Shown: piece after piece, positions 42,140-54,646 of the stretch
Layout: the number at the start of each line of letters is the position of its first letter
Numbering within the stretch: the stretch's first letter is position 1
Origin: Mycetocola zhadangensis
Lineage (GTDB): Bacteria; Actinomycetota; Actinomycetes; Actinomycetales; Microbacteriaceae
Length of the DNA stretch: 64,000 nt
Direction: 5' to 3'
Assembly (NCBI RefSeq): GCF_003668565.1
Contig: NZ_RCWJ01000001.1
Coordinates: 992,001-1,056,000 of the forward strand
Program-made: the position numbers and the translations under genes
Notes under the pieces: generated by a model
The model's input: the letters and a program-made list of their open reading frames with translations, nothing else
Databases searched by the model: none
What the model was told of the DNA's origin: nothing

Positions 42140-43816
42140 ATGACTGAACTGCAGCGCACGCCGACCCCCATCGACGCCATCGCCGAGGACTGGGTCAATA
42201 CCCTCGTCGACATCGATCCGCTCGTCGGCACCTACATCGGCCGCGACGAGGCCAACGGGCGCTTCGGCGACTTCTCACCGGCCGGACACGAGCGTTTTAT
42301 CGACGAGGCGCGCAAGGTTATCACCGCACTCGATCACGCCGAACCCGTCGACGACGTCGACCGTGTCACCCGCACCGACCTGCGCAACGAATTACTACTC
42401 GACGTCGAGAGCGCGGACGCCGGTCTCCACCTGCGCGACCTGAACGTCATCGCGTCACCCGCCCAGGGCATCCGCGAGATTTTTGATCTCATGCCAACGG
42501 CAACCGTTTCCGACTGGGAGAACGTCTCGTCCCGCCTGAACGCGCTTCCCGAGGCGATCGACGGCTACATCGAGACGCTCAGGCTCGGTATCGAACGCGG
42601 CATCACTCCGGCGAAGCGTCAGGTTCGCGAGGTCTTCGAACAGACAAAAAAACTCTACGCCGACCAGGGTTTCTTCGTGGAACTTGCCGCGACGGCCGCT
42701 CCGACTGAAGGCCAACTGCCCGCCTCGCTCGCGTCCGACCTCTCTCAGAACGCGGGCAAGGCTGCCGTCGCCTATCGTTCGCTGGCCGAGTTCCTGGCTC
42801 ACGAACTCGAACCTGTAGCAACAGAAGCGGATGCCGTCGGCCGGGAGATCTATGCCCTCCAGTCACGCAGATTCCTCGGAGCAACGATCGACCTCGACGA
42901 AACCTACGAGTGGGGTATCGAGGAACTGCGCAGTATGGTCGCCGAGCAGGAAGCCATTGCGCGCGAGATCAAGCCAGGCGCAAGCGTCGAAGAAGCGATC
43001 GCCTTCCTCGACAACGACCAGAGCCGGAAATTGCACGGCACGGACGCCCTGCAGAGGTGGATGCAGGAGACGAGCGATCGCGCCGTCGAGGAGCTGGGCC
43101 GCTCGCACTTCGACATTCCCGAGGAGATCCGCACGCTGGAGTGCATGATCGCGCCGACCCAGGAGGGCGGGATCTACTACACCGGCCCCACCGATGACTT
43201 CTCGCGGCCGGGCCGCATGTGGTGGTCAGTGCCGGAGGGCGTCACCGAATTTGACACCTGGCGCGAACTGACAACCGTGTACCACGAGGGTATTCCCGGG
43301 CACCACCTGCAGATCGGCCAGGCCGTCTACAACCGTGCGAAGCTCAACACCTGGCGGCGGCAACTGGCCGGCACGTCCGGGCACGCGGAAGGCTGGGCGC
43401 TGTACGCCGAGCGTCTCATGCAGCAGCTGGGTTACCTCGACGACCCGGCCGACCGGTTGGGCATGCTTGACGGGCAGCGGATGCGGGCAGCGCGTGTTGT
43501 CCTCGACATCGGAGTGCACCTGGGCAAGCAGCACCCAGACGGTACGGGAACGTGGACGGCGGAGGACGCATTCGAGTTCCTCGGCAGGAACGTCAACATG
43601 AACGAGGGCTTCGTGCATTTCGAAGTCAACAGGTACCTCGGCTGGCCAGGCCAGGCACCGTCGTACAAGGTGGGCCAGCGGATCTGGGAAGAGCTGCGCG
43701 ACGAGTCGAAACGCAGGAAGGGCGACGCGTTCGACATCAAGGAGTTCCATCGGAACGCCCTCGACCTCGGTGGCGTCGGACTCGATACGTTGAAGCACTT
43801 CCTTCTTGCCGACTGA
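42140..43816 (+). CDS. DUF885 family metallo-carboxypeptidase-like protein
   Basis: A 558-residue protein of the DUF885 family, a gluzincin-type peptidase relative. The zinc motif is VYHEGIPGHHLQIGQ, and later GTSGHAEGWALYAERLM provides the other conserved segment. No signal peptide is seen, so it is cytoplasmic. The peptide substrate is unknown. The ATG at 42140 follows TAGGCT by seven bases; a codon at 42104 is in frame but precedes the hairpin and lacks homology. Confidence 0.88.
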   Translation: MTELQRTPTPIDAIAEDWVNTLVDIDPLVGTYIGRDEANGRFGDFSPAGHERFIDEARKVITALDHAEPVDDVDRVTRTDLRNELLLDVESADAGLHLRDLNVIASPAQGIREIFDLMPTATVSDWENVSSRLNALPEAIDGYIETLRLGIERGITPAKRQVREVFEQTKKLYADQGFFVELAATAAPTEGQLPASLASDLSQNAGKAAVAYRSLAEFLAHELEPVATEADAVGREIYALQSRRFLGATIDLDETYEWGIEELRSMVAEQEAIAREIKPGASVEEAIAFLDNDQSRKLHGTDALQRWMQETSDRAVEELGRSHFDIPEEIRTLECMIAPTQEGGIYYTGPTDDFSRPGRMWWSVPEGVTEFDTWRELTTVYHEGIPGHHLQIGQAVYNRAKLNTWRRQLAGTSGHAEGWALYAERLMQQLGYLDDPADRLGMLDGQRMRAARVVLDIGVHLGKQHPDGTGTWTAEDAFEFLGRNVNMNEGFVHFEVNRYLGWPGQAPSYKVGQRIWEELRDESKRRKGDAFDIKEFHRNALDLGGVGLDTLKHFLLAD

Positions 43817-43915
43817 GCCTGGTCACCGACGAGGCGTCGAGGTGCCCCGACTCGCTACGCTTCAGAAAGACTGCGGGACCGCTCGGTATCCCGTTGCCAC
43901 CGGGGGAGAACCACT

Positions 43916-44914
43916 ATGACCAACCGCATTGTCATCGCTGGCGCTTCGGGCTTTCTCGGACGACACCTTGTCGCCCACTATCGCGCCGACGGCGCAATCG
44001 TGAGCACGATCGGCCGCGGTTCGGCTGACGTCGCGTGGGGCGACAGTGACGGGATTGTCCGGCTTCTTGATGGGGCTGACATGGTCGTGAACCTCGCCGG
44101 CAAGAGCGTCAACTGCCGGTACACGGCGCGAAACCGTGACGAGATTTTCCGGTCTCGAGTTGAAACCACCCGAGAACTCCGCACGGCGATCTCGCGCTGC
44201 GCTGCTCCGCCAGAGCTGTGGGTCAACTCATCGACAGCGACCATCTATCGGCACGCGGACGACCGGCCGATGACCGAGTCCTCGGGCGACATCGGCTCAG
44301 GGTTCAGTGTGAGCATCGCCCGCGCGTGGGAAGAGGAGTTCTTCACCGGGAACCTTCCGAGCACGCGCCGGGTGGCTCTTCGGATGGCCATCGTGCTCGG
44401 TGACGGTGGTGCACTTCGCCCGTTGGTGATGCTGGCCCGTTTCGGCCTCGGAGGCCCTCAGCTCGACGGGCGATGGCTCGCCGGGCGACGCCGCCGGGAC
44501 GCGGGGACATTCCACGAGTTCCGCACCCCAGGTGGCCGTCAGAAGTTCAGCTGGGTACACATTGATGACGTGGTCGGCGTGCTCCGGTTCGTTCGAGAGC
44601 GCCCCGACATCGACGGCGCGCTCAACGTCTCGTCACCGAACCCCAGCGACAACCGAACGGTCATGGCCACGATCCGGCGCATCCTGACGGTACCGATCGG
44701 CCTTCCTGCGTTCCGTTGGATGCTCGAGCTCGGCATGTTTGTTCTCCGAACAGAACCCGAACTCGTGCTCAAGAGCCGGTGGGTGCTGCCCGAGCGGCTG
44801 GTCGAGGCCGGCTATCGGTTCTCCCACCCGCACCTCGGCGCCGCCCTCACCGAGATCCTCCGTCCCAGCCCGACACGCAGCTCTCACCCCCGAAGGCAGG
44901 AGCACACCACATGA
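43916..44914 (+). CDS. NAD-dependent epimerase/dehydratase (TIGR01777-like)
   Basis: A 332-residue extended-SDR protein. It has IVIAGASGFLGRHLVAHY for the nucleotide, VVNLAGKSVNCRYTARNRDEI with RSRVETTRELR typical of the TIGR01777/YfcH group, and FSWVHIDDVVGVL near residue 210. The substrate is unknown. GGGGGAG precedes the ATG. Its stop overlaps the ATP-grasp gene (ATGA), so the two are coupled and probably act in one pathway. Confidence 0.85.
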   Translation: MTNRIVIAGASGFLGRHLVAHYRADGAIVSTIGRGSADVAWGDSDGIVRLLDGADMVVNLAGKSVNCRYTARNRDEIFRSRVETTRELRTAISRCAAPPELWVNSSTATIYRHADDRPMTESSGDIGSGFSVSIARAWEEEFFTGNLPSTRRVALRMAIVLGDGGALRPLVMLARFGLGGPQLDGRWLAGRRRRDAGTFHEFRTPGGRQKFSWVHIDDVVGVLRFVRERPDIDGALNVSSPNPSDNRTVMATIRRILTVPIGLPAFRWMLELGMFVLRTEPELVLKSRWVLPERLVEAGYRFSHPHLGAALTEILRPSPTRSSHPRRQEHTT

Positions 44915-45837
44915 CCCGAGGCCGCATCGCACTGGTGACCAACGCTCGGCCCGCGCCATATGTGGATACCGACTTGCCGTTCCTCGAAACCGGGCTGACA
45001 GCATCCGGATTCGCCCCACGCATCGTGGTCTGGAACGATCCCCACGTGGACTGGGCGAGCTTCGAGCTGATCGTGATCCGCTCGCCGTGGGATTATCCCG
45101 ACTCGCCGTCCGAATTCCTCGACTGGCTGGATCGCGCAGCGGCAGTTGCCCCCGTGCTCAACGCCCCGAGTCTCATCCGCTGGAATATCGACAAGGTGCA
45201 CCTGCGCGAGCTCGGTTCCGTCTCCGATGTGCCTATTGTGCCGACCACTTTCTGCCTCACGTCGAACGAGGTTCGGGCGGCCCTGTCGACCGTCTCGGAA
45301 GAACGCGTCGTGGTCAAACCCTCGGTGTCAGCCGGTTCGCAGAACACCGGGCTCTTCGAGCGAAACGACCCCGCAGCACTCCTCCTCGCCGGGCACATTC
45401 TGCGGATCGGCAAGACCGTCATGGTTCAACCGGCGATCCCATCGGTCCAGCACCGCGGCGAACGCGCGCTGCTGTACTTCGACGGCGACTTCTCGCACGC
45501 CATTTCGAAGGGCCCGCTCCTGGCTGTGGGCGGAGGGCTTCGCGGCGGAACCTACGTCGAAGAGATCGCCCCGGTCACCCCGACGCCCGAAGAGCGTGCG
45601 GTGGGCGACCAGCTCATCGCCGCGGTGCATACCGTGCTACTGGCGCGTGGCCTGTCCGAGTTCGACGCGCTCCCGCTTTACGCTCGCGTTGACATCGTCG
45701 ACGACCCGTCGACTGGACCGCTTGTCCTCGAAGCTGAGCTCTTCGAACCGTCACTTTTCATCGATACCGATCCGGATGCCGTTAGGCGATTTGTCGAGGC
45801 CGTCTCGCGACGGATCGAGACGATCCGAAGCCGCTGA
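44911..45837 (+). CDS. ATP-grasp domain protein
   Basis: A 308-residue protein with an RimK/glutathione-synthetase-like layout: N-terminal Rossmann part (RIALVTNARPAPYVDTDLPF), central RVVVKPSVSAGSQNTGLF for ATP binding, and the C-terminal metal-site segment PLVLEAELFEPSLF. It likely ligates an amine to a carboxylate; no substrate can be named. It begins inside the stop of the upstream epimerase gene. Confidence 0.82.
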   Translation: MTRGRIALVTNARPAPYVDTDLPFLETGLTASGFAPRIVVWNDPHVDWASFELIVIRSPWDYPDSPSEFLDWLDRAAAVAPVLNAPSLIRWNIDKVHLRELGSVSDVPIVPTTFCLTSNEVRAALSTVSEERVVVKPSVSAGSQNTGLFERNDPAALLLAGHILRIGKTVMVQPAIPSVQHRGERALLYFDGDFSHAISKGPLLAVGGGLRGGTYVEEIAPVTPTPEERAVGDQLIAAVHTVLLARGLSEFDALPLYARVDIVDDPSTGPLVLEAELFEPSLFIDTDPDAVRRFVEAVSRRIETIRSR

Positions 45838-46017
45838 GATGGCATCCGCCCGCCGTCGTTTCGCCGTTTGCTCTCGCGGCAATTTTCCAGCTAAACTGGC
45901 ATGTCACATTTGTGACGTTCTATCCGTTCGCCTGGCGCGGTAACAGCCTTCGATGATCCCTTGATTATGGAAGGTCGCGCACGGCCCGAAATATGTCCTC
46001 ACTGGAGCAACTACTAC

Positions 46018-47463
46018 ATGACAACCGCAACGACCGCCAAGCAGGTCGCTATCAACGACATCGGATCGGCTGAAGACTTCCTGGCCGCGGTCGAAAAAAC
46101 CCTGAAGTTCTTCAACGACGGTGACCTCATCGAAGGCACAGTCGTGAAGATCGACCGCGACGAGGTTCTCCTCGACGTTGGCTACAAGACCGAGGGTGTC
46201 ATTCCCTCGCGCGAACTTTCCATCAAGCATGACGTTGACCCGAGCGAAGTTGTTCAGGTCGGCGACACGGTTGAAGCCCTCGTCCTCCAGAAGGAAGACA
46301 AAGAAGGCCGCCTCATCCTGTCCAAGAAGCGCGCACAGTACGAGCGTGCGTGGGGCGACGTTGAGAAGATCAAGGAAACCGATGGCGTCGTGACCGGTTC
46401 GGTCATCGAGGTCGTCAAGGGTGGACTTATCGTCGACATCGGACTCCGTGGCTTCCTGCCGGCATCGCTCATCGAGCTTCGCCGCGTTCGCGACCTGACT
46501 CCGTACCTCGGCCAGGAGATCGAGGCCAAGATCCTCGAGCTCGACAAGAACCGCAACAACGTTGTGCTTTCGCGTCGCGCGCTCCTCGAGCAGACTCAGT
46601 CCGAGAGCCGCACCACGTTCCTCAACAACCTCCAGAAGGGACAGGTCCGCAAGGGCATCGTCTCGTCGATCGTCAACTTCGGTGCGTTCGTCGACCTCGG
46701 TGGCGTTGACGGTCTGGTTCACGTCTCCGAGCTCAGCTGGAAGCACATCGAGCACGCATCTGAGGTTGTCGAGGTTGGCCAGGAGGTCACCGTCGAGATC
46801 CTCGAGGTCGACCTCGAGCGCGAGCGTGTCTCCCTGTCGCTCAAGGCGACGCAGGAAGACCCGTGGCAGGTCTTTGCCCGCACCCACGCCATCGGCCAGG
46901 TTGCACCGGGCAAGGTCACCAAGCTCGTTCCGTTCGGTGCGTTCGTTCGCGTCGCAGACGGCATCGAAGGCCTCGTTCACATCTCCGAGCTCAGCGGCAA
47001 GCACGTTGAACTCGCCGAGCAGGTCGTTTCGGTTGGCGACGAGGTCTTCGTCAAGGTCATCGACATCGACCTCGAGCGTCGCCGCATCTCGCTGAGCCTC
47101 AAGCAGGCCAACGAGGGTGTCGACCCCGAGGGCACCGAGTTCGACCCGGCACTCTACGGAATGCTCACGGAGTACGACGAGCAGGGCAACTACAAGTACC
47201 CTGAGGGCTTCGACGCCGAGACCAACGAGTGGAAAGAGGGCTTCGAGACCCAGCGCGAGAAGTGGGAGCAGGACTACGCTGCAGCCCAGGCTCGCTGGGA
47301 AGCTCACAAGAAGCAGGTTGTCGCTTCCGCAGCTGTCGAAGAGGCAGCAGCAGCGGCTCCGGCCGCCGGATCCTCGTTCTCGAGCGAGACCGCAGGCGCA
47401 GGAACCCTTGCTGACGACGAGTCCCTCGCGGCTCTTCGCGAGAAGCTCTCGAGCAACTCCTAA
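46018..47463 (+). CDS. rpsA: 30S ribosomal protein S1
   Basis: A 481-residue S1 protein with four S1 RNA-binding repeats: residues about 35-105 (GDLIEGTVVKIDRDEVLLDV), 120-190, 207-277 (GIVSSIVNFGAFVDLGGVDG) and 293-363, the usual actinobacterial number. An acidic then Ala-rich C-terminal tail follows (EEAAAAAPAAG). It helps load mRNA on the 30S subunit. The ATG at 46018 starts the conserved MTTATT form; the upstream in-frame extension from 45961 is not conserved. A terminator follows directly. Confidence 0.96.
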   Translation: MTTATTAKQVAINDIGSAEDFLAAVEKTLKFFNDGDLIEGTVVKIDRDEVLLDVGYKTEGVIPSRELSIKHDVDPSEVVQVGDTVEALVLQKEDKEGRLILSKKRAQYERAWGDVEKIKETDGVVTGSVIEVVKGGLIVDIGLRGFLPASLIELRRVRDLTPYLGQEIEAKILELDKNRNNVVLSRRALLEQTQSESRTTFLNNLQKGQVRKGIVSSIVNFGAFVDLGGVDGLVHVSELSWKHIEHASEVVEVGQEVTVEILEVDLERERVSLSLKATQEDPWQVFARTHAIGQVAPGKVTKLVPFGAFVRVADGIEGLVHISELSGKHVELAEQVVSVGDEVFVKVIDIDLERRRISLSLKQANEGVDPEGTEFDPALYGMLTEYDEQGNYKYPEGFDAETNEWKEGFETQREKWEQDYAAAQARWEAHKKQVVASAAVEEAAAAAPAAGSSFSSETAGAGTLADDESLAALREKLSSNS

Positions 47464-47473
47464 GCAACACCCG

Positions 47474-47512
47474 AAAACTGGCCGGCTCCACCTGGGGCCG
47501 GCCAGTTTTTTC
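47474..47512 (+). terminator. Intrinsic terminator of rpsA
   Basis: AAAACTGGCCGGC pairs with GCCGGCCAGTTTT across a ten-base loop and is followed by a T-run (TTTTTT). It begins 11 bases past the rpsA stop. Confidence 0.92.
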
Positions 47513-47631
47513 GGCCCACGCAACACGAAGCGCGGTCGGAGCGCCTCCAGCTTCCCCGAGGAATCCGCTGATAACGTTGCGGCGCGGCCGATTGCCGACA
47601 TCAAAGCCCAAACACTATTCGAAGGTGCGAC

Positions 47632-48291
47632 GTGGACGTTGAATCCCTGAAGCAGTACCTCGAAACGGACACGTCCGCCGAGAAGTCACTGAGAAACAAT
47701 CCGCAGCAGGAACGCAGCAGGCAGAGTCTCGAGTCGATTCTTCGGGTCTGCGGACAGATCATTGACGAATCCGGACACGCCGGGGTGACAACGGCCGAGG
47801 TCGCGAAGCGCGCCGAGATGGCGATTGGCACCGTTTACCGGTTCTTCCCCGATCGCATCGCACTCATGATCGGTGTCTACCAGTACATGCAGGACCAGTT
47901 TGTGGCCCTGTGCATCGATCGTTTGCTTGAGGAAAAGCCGGACACCTGGCAAGACGCTCTCGGCATCATGATGGATACATCCGTCGTCGCGCGTCGCACA
48001 ATTCCGGGATTCAAGGCCACGCAGTATCGGATTCTCGGAGACGAGGACAGCCAAGAGCAGTACAGCCGCAGCCAGCGCGAGTACGTTGCCGCAGTTGTGA
48101 AGATGCTGTCGCAGTTCGACTTCCCCGGTGATGAGCGCTGGCGCGGGCACGTGAGTGTTGCGGTCGAGCTGTCCCGCGCACTGCAGCGCCTCGCGTTCGA
48201 CCAGTCACCGGATGGCGATTCCTGGCTTCTCCAGGAAGCTCGCGCTGTGCCCATCGCCTACCTCGAAGGCCACCTGGTTCCCGCCGTCTAG
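47632..48291 (+). CDS. TetR-family transcriptional regulator
   Basis: A 219-residue regulator with an N-terminal HTH (ERSRQSLESILRVCGQIID, GVTTAEVAKRAEMAIGTVYRFF) and a helical effector domain. The GTG start gives a 25-residue leader before the HTH. The target and ligand are unknown. It lies 28 bases upstream of coaE in the same direction and may share a transcript. Confidence 0.88.
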   Translation: MDVESLKQYLETDTSAEKSLRNNPQQERSRQSLESILRVCGQIIDESGHAGVTTAEVAKRAEMAIGTVYRFFPDRIALMIGVYQYMQDQFVALCIDRLLEEKPDTWQDALGIMMDTSVVARRTIPGFKATQYRILGDEDSQEQYSRSQREYVAAVVKMLSQFDFPGDERWRGHVSVAVELSRALQRLAFDQSPDGDSWLLQEARAVPIAYLEGHLVPAV

Positions 48292-48318
48292 GCGACAGCC
48301 AGTTCCCGAAAGGTACGT

Positions 48319-48960
48319 ATGTTCCTCGTCGGCCTCACCGGGGGAATCGGCTCCGGAAAGTCCACAATCGCCCGCCACCTCGCTGGTCTGGGCGCGGTTC
48401 ATATCGACGCAGATCAACTCGCTCGAGATGCTGTCGAGCCGGGTACAGCGGCCCTCGACCTGATCCGGGACGCTTTCGGCGAAAATGTGATTGCCGAAGA
48501 TGGTCGGCTCAATCGCGCTGCGCTTGGTGCGCTGGTCTTTTCTGACCCGAAGGCGCTCGCTACCCTCAACGGCATCGTGCACCCAGCCGTTCGAGCGCTC
48601 ACCGAGAAACGCATCGCGGAAGCCACCTCAAAAGACCCTGGCGCTGTGATCGTCTACGACGTCCCGTTGCTCGCCGAGGCGAAGCTGCCCCGCTCGTACG
48701 ACCTGATCGTCGTCGCGCACGCTGACGCTGGCACACGCCGGGAGCGCCTGGTGTCCCTCCGCGGGATGAGCCCGGAGGAGGCTGACCGACGCATCGGAGT
48801 GCAAGCCAGTGACGAGGAGAGGCTTGCTCTCGCCGACGTGGTCATCGATACAGACGGTACTCTCGCTGAGACCCTTCGCCAGGCCAACGACCTCTGGGCC
48901 AAGCTGATCGAAAAGTCAAGCGACGGCCCCAAGGGCAGCAATGTCAGTGGCGGTGCCTAA
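48319..48960 (+). CDS. coaE: Dephospho-CoA kinase
   Basis: A 213-residue P-loop kinase for the last step of CoA synthesis. The P-loop is LTGGIGSGKSTIA. The VHIDADQLARDAVEPG segment and the lid RLVSLRGMSPEEADRRIGVQ follow the family. AAAGG precedes the ATG. Its TAA forms part of the TAAACT hexamer located six bases before the uvrB ATG. Confidence 0.93.
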   Translation: MFLVGLTGGIGSGKSTIARHLAGLGAVHIDADQLARDAVEPGTAALDLIRDAFGENVIAEDGRLNRAALGALVFSDPKALATLNGIVHPAVRALTEKRIAEATSKDPGAVIVYDVPLLAEAKLPRSYDLIVVAHADAGTRRERLVSLRGMSPEEADRRIGVQASDEERLALADVVIDTDGTLAETLRQANDLWAKLIEKSSDGPKGSNVSGGA

Positions 48961-48969
48961 ACTCGAACT

Positions 48970-51030
48970 ATGGCAACCCGCGCAGTTCACCCCTTTGAAG
49001 TCGTCAGTGAATACTCGCCCTCAGGTGACCAGCCGAAGGCCATCGCCGAGCTCAGCGCGAGAATAAACGCAGGTGAGACCGACGTCGTCCTGCTCGGTGC
49101 GACCGGTACCGGAAAGTCCGCGACGACGGCCTGGCTGATCGAAGCAGTCCAGCGTCCGACGCTGGTGCTCGCCCACAACAAAACGCTCGCCGCGCAGCTG
49201 GCCAACGAATTTCGTGAGCTCATGCCGAACAACGCTGTCGAATACTTCGTGTCCTACTACGACTATTACCAGCCCGAAGCGTATGTTCCGCAGACCGACA
49301 CATTCATTGAAAAAGACTCATCCGTGAACGCGGAGGTGGAGAGGCTCAGGCACTCGACCACCAACTCGCTCCTTTCGCGGAGGGACGTCATCGTGGTCTC
49401 CACGGTGTCGTGCATCTATGGCCTCGGCACACCAGAGCAATACCTCGACGCGATGATGGCTCTGCAGGTGGGCATGCGGCTCGACCGTGACTGGCTCATC
49501 CGCAAGTTCATTTCGATGCAGTACAACCGCAACGACGTCGACTTCTCGCGCGGCAACTTCCGTGTCCGCGGCGACACGATCGAGATCATCCCGGTCTATG
49601 AAGAACTCGCCATTCGTATCGAGATGTTTGGCGACGAGATTGAGGGCCTGTACTCGCTCCACCCGCTCACGGGAGACATCGTTCGCAAGCTCGACAACGT
49701 CTCGATCTTCCCGGGCTCGCACTACGTTGCAAGCACTGACGTCATGCAGCGGGCTATCGGGACGATTCAGGAAGAGTTGGAGCAGCGCCTCGCCGAGCTT
49801 GAACGCCAAGGCAAGCTGCTGGAGGCACAGCGACTCCGGATGCGAACCACGTTCGATCTCGAGATGATGCAGCAGATCGGATTCTGCTCCGGAATCGAGA
49901 ACTACTCTCGCCACATGGAAGCCCGTGGACCGGGGGAGGCACCGCACTGCCTTATCGACTATTTCCCCGACGATTTCCTCGTCGTCATCGACGAGTCGCA
50001 TGTCACGGTGCCGCAGATCGGCGCAATGTACGAGGGTGACTCTTCCCGGAAGCGCACGCTCGTTGAGCACGGCTTCCGCTTGCCGAGCGCCCTGGACAAC
50101 CGGCCACTGAAGTGGAACGAGTTCAAAGATCGTGTTGGACAGACGGTGTACCTCTCGGCGACCCCTGGGCGCTACGAGATGGGCATCGCCGACGGAATCG
50201 TCGAGCAGATCATTCGGCCGACAGGGCTCGTCGACCCTCAGATCATTGTGAAGCCATCACACGGCCAGATCGACGACCTGCTCGAAGAGATCAGGATTCG
50301 CACCAGCCGCGACGAGCGCATCCTGGTGACGACGCTGACCAAGAAGATGGCGGAGGAGCTGACCGACTTCCTGACCGAGGCCGGCGTTCGTGTGCGCTAC
50401 CTGCACTCCGATGTCGACACGCTTCGCCGTGTTGAGCTTCTGAGCGAACTGAGGGCGGGCATATACGACGTCCTGGTGGGCATCAACCTCCTCCGTGAGG
50501 GACTCGACCTCCCTGAGGTCTCGCTTGTCGCCATCCTCGACGCAGATAAAGAAGGCTTCCTGCGCTCGTCGACATCACTCATTCAGACCATCGGTCGTGC
50601 AGCCCGAAACGTGTCGGGCGAAGTTCACATGTACGCCGATGTCCTGACGGACTCCATGAAGCGGGCAATCGACGAGACCACCCGGCGCCGCGACACCCAG
50701 ATCGCCTACAACCTCGAACACGGCATCGACCCAACGCCTCTTCGGAAGCGCATTGCAGACATCACGGAGGTACTCGCGCGCGAAGGTGCAGACACCGCAA
50801 AGATGTTGGCTGGTCGCGACGCGAAGAAGAAGAGCCCAACACCGCGGCTCAAACGGCAGGGAATTGCGGGGGAGGGCGCAGACCAGCTCGAGTCGATCAT
50901 CGCCGACCTCAACGACCAGATGCTGACGGCGGCCGCTGAACTCAAGTTCGAGCTGGCGGCGCGACTCCGCGACGAGCTCTCAGACCTCAAACGTGATCTG
51001 CGGCAGATGGAGAAGGCAGGGCACCTCTAA
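48970..51030 (+). CDS. uvrB: Excinuclease ABC subunit B
   Basis: A 686-residue UvrB, the helicase-like damage verifier of nucleotide excision repair. Motif I is [15 protein letters not shown]. The beta-hairpin region [18 protein letters not shown] follows. Motif VI is [12 protein letters not shown], and the C-terminal UVR motif [19 protein letters not shown] binds UvrC. It lies nine bases after coaE; TAAACT six bases before the ATG may also give a leaderless transcript. Confidence 0.97.
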   Translation: MATRAVHPFEVVSEYSPSGDQPKAIAELSARINAGETDVVLLGATGTGKSATTAWLIEAVQRPTLVLAHNKTLAAQLANEFRELMPNNAVEYFVSYYDYYQPEAYVPQTDTFIEKDSSVNAEVERLRHSTTNSLLSRRDVIVVSTVSCIYGLGTPEQYLDAMMALQVGMRLDRDWLIRKFISMQYNRNDVDFSRGNFRVRGDTIEIIPVYEELAIRIEMFGDEIEGLYSLHPLTGDIVRKLDNVSIFPGSHYVASTDVMQRAIGTIQEELEQRLAELERQGKLLEAQRLRMRTTFDLEMMQQIGFCSGIENYSRHMEARGPGEAPHCLIDYFPDDFLVVIDESHVTVPQIGAMYEGDSSRKRTLVEHGFRLPSALDNRPLKWNEFKDRVGQTVYLSATPGRYEMGIADGIVEQIIRPTGLVDPQIIVKPSHGQIDDLLEEIRIRTSRDERILVTTLTKKMAEELTDFLTEAGVRVRYLHSDVDTLRRVELLSELRAGIYDVLVGINLLREGLDLPEVSLVAILDADKEGFLRSSTSLIQTIGRAARNVSGEVHMYADVLTDSMKRAIDETTRRRDTQIAYNLEHGIDPTPLRKRIADITEVLAREGADTAKMLAGRDAKKKSPTPRLKRQGIAGEGADQLESIIADLNDQMLTAAAELKFELAARLRDELSDLKRDLRQMEKAGHL

Positions 51031-51038
51031 CCCGCTCG

Positions 51039-51704
51039 TCAGCTCCGGTCGGAAACTCCGTACTCACCGATGAGAGGCACGAACGCGACAGCACCCAGGT
51101 TCTCCCGCCGGAGGGCTCCGTCCGATGACTTGGTCGCCCTGGTGAGAGCCTGGCCAAATCGGGAGTCGCCGATGGGCATCACAATGCGACCGCCGACCGC
51201 AAGTTGGTGCACCCACGGGGCGGGGATGCGAGGCCCGGCCGCGGCGGCAACGATCGCGTCGAATGGCGCCAGGTCGGGGTAGCCCAGCGTGCCGTCGCCT
51301 ACAATGACGGTGACTCTGTCGCAGCCGAGCCGTTTGAGTACCGATTCCGCGGCGGCGGCGAGTTCCGGGTGGCGTTCGATCGAGATAACGCGCCCCGCGA
51401 GCTCCGCTGCGACTGCTGCTGCGTAGCCGGAGCCGGTCCCCACGTCGAGCACGCAGTCGGTTTCTGCAAGCTGTGCGGCCTGAAGCGTCAACGCAACGAT
51501 GTAGGGCTGAGAGATCGTTTGTCCTTCATCGATCGGCAGCGGGTGATCTTCGTAGGCGTTGCGTCTCGTGCTCTGCCGTACGAACTCCTCGCGAGGCACC
51601 CGTCGCATAGCGTCGAGAACTCGCTCGTCCCGAATACCGCGGGACTCGAGTTGTTCCGAAACCATCCGCTCCCGCAGTCGACGAAAGTCGTACATGGGTC
51701 TCAT
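51039..51704 (-). CDS. pcm: Protein-L-isoaspartate O-methyltransferase
   Basis: A 221-residue SAM-dependent methyltransferase that repairs isoaspartyl residues. SAM motif I is CVLDVGTGSGYAAAVAAEL. The upstream GQTISQPYIVAL segment and VPREEF are family signatures. It lies convergent with uvrB (nine bases apart) and divergent from uvrA. Two nearby ATGs (51704, 51695) are possible starts. Confidence 0.9.
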   Translation of the reverse strand: MRPMYDFRRLRERMVSEQLESRGIRDERVLDAMRRVPREEFVRQSTRRNAYEDHPLPIDEGQTISQPYIVALTLQAAQLAETDCVLDVGTGSGYAAAVAAELAGRVISIERHPELAAAAESVLKRLGCDRVTVIVGDGTLGYPDLAPFDAIVAAAAGPRIPAPWVHQLAVGGRIVMPIGDSRFGQALTRATKSSDGALRRENLGAVAFVPLIGEYGVSDRS

Positions 51705-51754
51705 TGTGCTCCCGTGCCCAGCTTGATGTCAGCGGGTCATCGTAGACTTCTGAG

Positions 51755-54646
<2,892 letters not shown>

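Noticed and set aside
45904-47604. Long open frame antisense to rpsA
   Set aside because: It mirrors the codon bias of rpsA, has a Leu/Val-rich low-complexity product and crosses the rpsA terminator.
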